A stretch of DNA of 64,000 nt, taken from contig CP142457.1 of NCBI GenBank assembly GCA_038049695.1, positions 58,152,501-58,216,500 on the forward strand. The letters run 5' to 3'. Each line of letters starts with the position of its first letter. Positions within the stretch are counted from its first letter, which is position 1. Shown here piece by piece: positions 59,020-64,000 of the stretch. The notes under the pieces are model-generated. The model was given only the letters and a program-made list of their open reading frames with translations, was not told the DNA's origin and did not search any database. The stretch comes from Cinnamomum chago. Taxonomy: Eukaryota; Streptophyta; Magnoliopsida; Laurales; Lauraceae. The position numbers and the translations under genes are program-made.

Positions 59020-59293
59020 AAGTGACACCAATAAAATGTAGTCCGTGCATCGAATTACCTAAAGCTACATCGAAGTGGATAGTTAGAGACGGCGGGTAAT
59101 TAGATTAGGTTTGACTAGTAAATCTCCTTGATTTTATTAATCGAATTGCATAGCATATTGTTATTGAGTTACTATTGCCCTCTGATATCTCAATGAATGT
59201 TTCTATATAGCATTCGTGCTATTCTCTTGTAGCATTGCTATTGTTTTATGATTGTATCGTGCATGGAATTGATAAATTGTAACGTCTCACGAA

Positions 59294-59450
59294 GTCAAGA
59301 TCCTGCCCAGAGGAGGTGAAACCGAAGGTCAAGATCCTATCCCGAGAAAGTAAGACGGAGTGAAAGTGAATGACCAACCGATGTCAAGATCCTACCTAGA
59401 GGAGGTAAGGCCCCGTGTCAAGATCCTACCCCGAGGAGGTGAGACGGAGG
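59294..59450. repeat. short tandem repeat in the large solo LTR
   Basis: GTCAAGATCCT followed by a CCCGAGGAGGTGAGACGG-like segment occurs at 59294, 59338, 59383 and 59417, with spacings of 44, 45 and 34 bp. This repeat is absent at the matching place in the LTR at 30230-33091. Confidence 0.75.
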
Positions 59451-60305
59451 TGGGTGTACGTAATTGAATCGAATGAGTCAACACTACTTAGCTTCGACCG
59501 GATGATACTCGAAGGGGTTGACTATTGGTTTAGATTATGTACGTCACTGCAGTAAACAGCCTGGAGCACCGGAACTCCAGAACCCGAGTAGCCAGGAGGA
59601 CCTTTGGCCGTGCCCCTGCTGACATCCCAAAACGCATGCTCTCTATTAAGGAAGGATTGAGCAAAGGTAGTAGCCAACTAGAATGCAAGTATTGTTTTGT
59701 GATTCAATAAAGCATGATTTATTCTTAAACGCACAATGTGCTTAGTTAGGATTATTTGACATCGTTTAATCTTCTGTCAATAATTCAAATTTGATATAAT
59801 ATGTGATATATTTTAATTGCTCATATATTTTGTGGAATCGTCGTATTCATGGTATTACACTTGGTGTCACAGGAATCAAAGATACCGAAGAGAATAATTA
59901 ATAACCCTTCAGACTAGAGATTCGATCGGTAAGGTTCTTGGTTAGCTTTGACCGCCGGAGTACGTACAAGTGTGGTAATTTATGACTTAAGATTAGACAG
60001 TTAATCTTGCACTTAGTTTAAGTATGCAGTGAAGCTTTAAATTATTAGCTTTGTTTTAGACTAATTGTTATTTAACAATTTGGTTATAGACTGCTCATGG
60101 CTTTGTTATTGCTGATATACATGCTTCTGCAAATAAATGTTCGTTAACAGGTGTCAGTGAGTAATCCTCACACGTGTAATGTGGAATTTCTCCTTCGTGA
60201 ATTCAGATTTGGTCCGGAACAGGTGTGAGTTCACGGGAGTACGCGTGTCACACCTTGGGAAACACCCTACTCAAGGGATTCTCGAGTCTGGGAAGTGACA
60301 CATCC

Positions 60306-61163
60306 CTTTTCCTTTAACTTTCCCACCTACTACATTACCCCTAGTCCACGCCCAAATCATATTCTCAAGGCCAAAGACTTATCCTAACCTTATCCTTCCA
60401 CCCCACCACCATCCGCTTGAGAAGTGAGAACCTTAAACCTTTTGACTCTTACAGACTCAGCATGCAAATAACTCAGTACGTCATTCCTCAATTCACCAGG
60501 TGCTTGTGCATCAGTTTTTACGACTCTCCAACTGTTGTTATCTACAAGTCTCAATAGGCCCCAATTTAAGGAAGTTATTTCTAAGAAAGTTTTCTATAGT
60601 TGAATTTGTTTTGCACTTCGCTTCATAGGTATTAATTTCGTAATTGGTAGCCTTTTTATTACGTACTTCTGCAACCTATTAAGTTTGGTAGTTTAGGTTG
60701 GCTATAATTATCAGCATCCGTCATCACCAGCTTCTACCAAATAGAAGAAAGAAATGTCACAAGCATTGTTCAATTCTTGGTGTCGCCCATATCATTAACT
60801 CATTGTATATATGGTTACAATGAAGTATTACAACTCATCTCACAACCCTTCTACCAAAAGAAAAAAAAACTCATCTTACAACCCATACTCAAAAGATTAT
60901 TTCCACAAGGAATGACAATTAGGATAATCTACGGCTACTGTTTTAAATTAATCACTGTAGCACTGTAATTAGGAAACTGGATCGTCCAAGCTTTAGACAG
61001 CTCTATCAATTTGTGGTGATGGGTCTTATTTTGGACTGGGTCTTCATCTGTTCTGGAGCTCATCTTGGATTGGGTTGGATCTGCTGGACCTTATTTGGGC
61101 TGTGGTATCATTATCACTTCCTGCCGTGTAGATGACTTGGCCGGCTTACATACTGCCACCCAA
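60306..61163. other. gene-free spacer
   Basis: No gene or bounded element recognised. Confidence 0.5.
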
Positions 61164-61171
61164 CTTCTCTT

Positions 61172-61501
61172 TAGGGGTGATCATGGGACGAGACAGCCCA
61201 AGCCCAATCCGGGCCCAGCCCGCGTTGGCCGGGTTTTGGATTAAGCGATAGAAAACCTGAAACCCGAGCCCGCCCTGCCCGTGTAAGGAATGCATGTAAT
61301 TTAATTTAATTAGTCTAAACAATTGACCAAATGCCCACAAAAGTGATAAAAAGCCCAGTTTGGCCCGGCCTGACTGATTAAATGGGCAGACTCAGGCTTA
61401 ACTTTTACAGCCCATGTTGGGCTTGAGGCGGGCTTGGTTCAATGTTTCTAAAAGCCAGGCCGGGCCTAAATATGCTTTAGCCTGGCCCATGAACACCCCT
61501 A
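61172..61501. mobile_element. hAT MITE, TAGGGGTGTTCATGG family, copy 4 (330 bp)
   Basis: Starts TAGGGGTGATCATGGG and ends GGCCCATGAACACCCCTA, with a perfect 8-bp duplication CTTCTCTT at 61164-61171 and 61502-61509. Its interior is the inverse of the copies at 21972 and 52595, so it inserted in the opposite direction. Best preserved copy in the window. Confidence 0.85.
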
Positions 61502-61556
61502 CTTCTCTTCCATACCACTTGTGGCAGAGCGCAGTGGGGGAGTTTGTGCATGCGGG

Positions 61557-61574
61557 GGCGGGGGGGGGGGGGGG
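61557..61574. repeat. poly-G tract
   Basis: A run of G (with one C nearby) just left of the SIRE-like solo LTR. A second G run lies inside it at 61625-61639. Confidence 0.85.
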
Positions 61575-61598
61575 TGGTGTTGGTTTTTAAGTTGTCCC

Positions 61599-63523
61599 TG
61601 AAAGTCCGGGAATCCGAACCTTAGAGGGGGGGGGGGGGGTGAATAGGGTGAGCTTCAATTATGACCAATTTTATCCAATTTTAACTTCTTTAAATTAAAC
61701 TAGTCACAAGTGATGATTATCAAACAAAATGCGGAAGCTTAATAAAAACAATCACCACAAAGCAAGCACCATCACACAAGGATTAATAGTGGTTCGGCCT
61801 CAATGCCTATATCCACGACCGGTTTGTGATCCAACACCCCACCGGATTTCCACTATTTATGCTTTTCAATAGGCTAAGCAATAACCTTTATAATGATGTT
61901 TTTCAAGGCTTAACATCAAACTATTACACTATGCTTTTTCATAGGCTAAGCAATAACCTCTTCAACCAAAGGTTGACTATCTCTCTAAGTAGTTTCTAAC
62001 ATACACTTGATGGAGATACAATATAATGCTCATTACAATGCCTCTTAATTAGGCGGATACGGAAATGAAAAACTAATTCATACACACACACTATGAATGC
62101 AAAAATGAATGCTCAATGTGTATGTATGATGTCCTCAATCATTTTTTAAAATGAAAGCTCATAAATGTATGCCTAAGGCTTTTGAAAGTTTTAGCTCATA
62201 AAACATTTATGATTGAGGAAAGAATGCAAGTCACATGTTAAAAATAACTTGTAAAAGATATACATTTGTATTCTAAACAAGTTGTGAAATTCTAAGAACA
62301 AAACATGTGATGCATATGGATGTCAATCATATCAACAATGTAGCTCATAAAACATAAAAATAGATTTGATTGAAAAATAGGGGACAAATCATATGTACTT
62401 ATAAAATCAACTTGAATATGATATACCTATCAAAGAAAAGCAGGTTGTGAAACTTTAAAACAAAGTTACATATGATTTGTAAAGTTATTGAATCCAAAAC
62501 ATAAGATATATTTGAAAGTGATTTTCTTATGATGAAAAACAACAACCATAGATTCAACAAAGTATAGGAATCATGTTACATATCATTTCAAAGATTCTTT
62601 CATTAACATGATCTACTTAGATTTACCAATTAAAGTACTACTTGAATTGAATCAAGGTGATGCATTCAAAACAATGGATCAATTCGAAACATAAACATGT
62701 TAATGACACAACAAATCATAGTTTATCATGCTAGAAAAGATTTACCAATAATTAAAGCAAAGCATGAAAACATATGATTAAGAAAAGTAAAGCTTACTTA
62801 GAGATTTAACTTCATTAATCTAAACTTTTGCTTTTCTAATGACCCCTTTCATCCCTTAGCTCATTCTCCTTTTATAGGCCTCAAAACCTCTCAAAGAGGG
62901 CCTTAAAATTGCTAACTTTTGGGAAAAGAATGAACTAATATTTATAGCCAAAAAGTGCACAACGGCTCTTCCCCGGTCGACTTGGCTCTTCCCCGGTCCC
63001 CGATCGAACTGACCATTTGAAAGAGGGCACAACGGCTCTTTCCCGGTCGAACTGACCGTTTCAAAGAGGGCACAGCGGCTCTTTCCCGGTCGACCCGAGT
63101 GGGCTCGGTCAACCGGGCCCGCCCACTGCGGGTCGACCCGAGCCTGGGACCAAAATTCGCAAAAATTGCATATTTTGCATATTTCAAAGTATATTCATTT
63201 AGGAACTCTTGGGCCACTAAATCAAGTTTAGAATCACGATTTAAATCAAACTAAGAGGCTTAAAAACTTGAAACACAAAAAGCCTAAAATGATTTGAAAG
63301 ATTTAAAACATAGGCTTGCTTGATTTCTAAAACTTCTTTTCAAAACTAATGCATCCAAGTTTAAAAACAAAACATGCATAAATCAATACTTTTACAAGTC
63401 TTAAAAATAATGCATGTAGAAATCAAGATTTCAAGTTTTTCTAAATCAATGCATGTGTGTAAATTCAAATGATGATAGAATGATAATGCATCCATCAAAC
63501 TGCAATGCACAAAATCGCTAACA
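61599..63523 (-). mobile_element. solo LTR, SIRE/Maximus-like Copia (1925 bp)
   Basis: On the minus strand it starts TGTTAGCGATTTTG and ends GGACTTTCA, flanked by GTCCC (plus strand) at 61594-61598 and 63524-63528. The minus-strand TATA box CCTATAAAAGG lies near 62873-62883. Near its 3' end it has CTTCCGCATTTTGTTTGA and CACCCCCCCC...CTCTAAGG, a pattern I associate with SIRE/Maximus LTRs. No internal domain. The clade call is inference. Confidence 0.8.
62957..63130. repeat. GC-rich repeats in the U3 part of the SIRE-like LTR
   Basis: GCACAACGGCTCTTCCCCGG at 62957 recurs with small changes at 63027 and 63070, with CGGTCGAACTGACC and CGGTCGACC between. They lie 80-250 bp upstream of the LTR's TATA box. 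Confidence 0.8.
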
Positions 63524-63659
63524 GTCCCCAGCTCGACTCTAAACTTTTATCTTTTCACATGAGAGAATGGGACTTCACAATGGCTAGAGCATGCAGAAAA
63601 TCCGGACCTCTAAACGTGAAGGCCTATGCCTTTAATAGGTTACTCCGAATTTTTTGCAA

Positions 63660-63761
63660 GAGGAGTTGATCCCATCAAAAGATTGAATATATATCAAATG
63701 CCAATAACTTAAATGTGATGGCCCCCACCTTATCTCTCATATTAAGGTGAGAGATGCTTTA
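63660..63761. repeat. partial Mutator-like MITE (inverted relative of 37279-37431)
   Basis: Read on the minus strand, GCATCTCTCACCTTAATATG, GAGATAAGGTGGGGGCC and TCACATTTAAGTT follow the left half of the MITE at 37279-37431. The outer end is lost. Confidence 0.6.
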
Positions 63762-63785
63762 TCTTAACTGATATATATATATATA

Positions 63786-63943
63786 AGGGAAATATTTAAG
63801 TGAGGGACTCCCCTTTTTGGGGAGGTTTCAATTACAAAAGGGCTTGTGTACCTGAAGGGAGTACACCCTTTTGTACTTGAAACCTCTCCAAAAAGGGAGT
63901 CCCTCACCACACATGGTGAGGGAATCCCTCACTTGAATACCCT
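63786..63943. mobile_element. foldback MITE in a (TA)n tract (158 bp)
   Basis: Outer ends AGGGAAATATTTAAGTGAGG and the inverse of AGGGTATTCAAGTGAGG, plus a strong inner inverted repeat (GGGACTCCCCTTTTTGGGGA with its inverse, AAAAGGG, GTGTAC/GTACAC). Most of the element folds into one long hairpin. Inserted in TATATA, so the duplication size cannot be decided. Confidence 0.65.
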
Positions 63944-64000
63944 ATATATATACATATACATATATATATATACATACATACATTCTTAACTGATATCATC

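Larger units (their letters stand above)
54295..60300 (+). mobile_element. large solo LTR (3.1 kb) carrying a nested Copia-like element
   Basis: Starts TGTAAGACCCCGACCCC and ends GGGAAGTGACA, flanked by CATCC at 54290-54294 and 60301-60305. Without the insert at 54798-57703 and its extra 5-bp duplication, it is about 3095 bp. It shares ordered blocks with the solo LTR at 30230-33091, especially 59477-59640 and the end. Probably a Tekay/Del-like Gypsy LTR; that clade call is inference. No protein remains. Confidence 0.8.

Noticed and set aside
1..64000. A wholly new multi-gene system
   Set aside because: Only two host genes (both ACS) are supported; all other coding sequence belongs to transposable elements. 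The nearest to novelty is the gag plus ORF2 element at 54798-57703.

Overview
This window is nuclear DNA from a flowering plant. It holds two split genes with short coding exons and GT-AG introns, and most of the rest is plant transposable elements: LINE and Copia remnants, large solo LTRs, hAT, Mutator-like and Tourist-like MITEs, tRNA-derived SINEs, and long AT-rich spacers with (TA)n and (GA)n microsatellites. I cannot name the species. There are no bacterial operons, CRISPR arrays or rRNA genes, and I could not support any tRNA gene.

Only two host genes can be supported. Both are 1-aminocyclopropane-1-carboxylate synthases (ACS), the enzyme that turns S-adenosylmethionine into ACC, the ethylene precursor. 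Both lie on the minus strand, at 15111-11037 (488 aa) and 36576-34158 (485 aa), about 19 kb apart. Both have four exons with the same three intron positions and phases (0, 0, 2), and both end in the MSPHSPL tail of type I (MAP-kinase regulated) ACS. They are a dispersed tandem duplicate pair. Coding regions and splice sites look intact, but introns, promoters and C-terminal tails have diverged.

Layout. 1-11 kb: gene-free sequence with two SINEs and a Tourist-like MITE. 11-15 kb: ACS copy 1. 15-28 kb: MITEs and hAT-like elements. 28-30 kb: two LINE fragments separated by a solo Copia-type LTR. 30.2-33.1 kb: a 2.9 kb solo LTR with about 102-bp internal repeats. 34-36.6 kb: ACS copy 2. 37-42 kb: MITEs and AT-rich repeats. 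42.6-45.0 kb: a 5'-truncated LINE carrying a second LINE inside it. 45-50 kb: little of note. 50.5-54 kb: a LINE RNase H remnant, a solo LTR, and a SINE broken by a hAT MITE. 54.3-60.3 kb: a 3.1 kb solo LTR split by a young Copia-like element that has gag and an unusual second ORF but no polymerase. 61-64 kb: a hAT MITE, a 1.9 kb SIRE-like solo LTR and foldback MITEs.

Most transposon borders were fixed by finding target-site duplications (TSDs) by eye, so much of the nesting order can be read directly. The most unusual object is the 2.9 kb gag-only element at 54798-57703. Its 5' LTR is reduced to about 122 bp, and its gag frame overlaps a second ORF by ATGA. No wholly new cellular system was seen.
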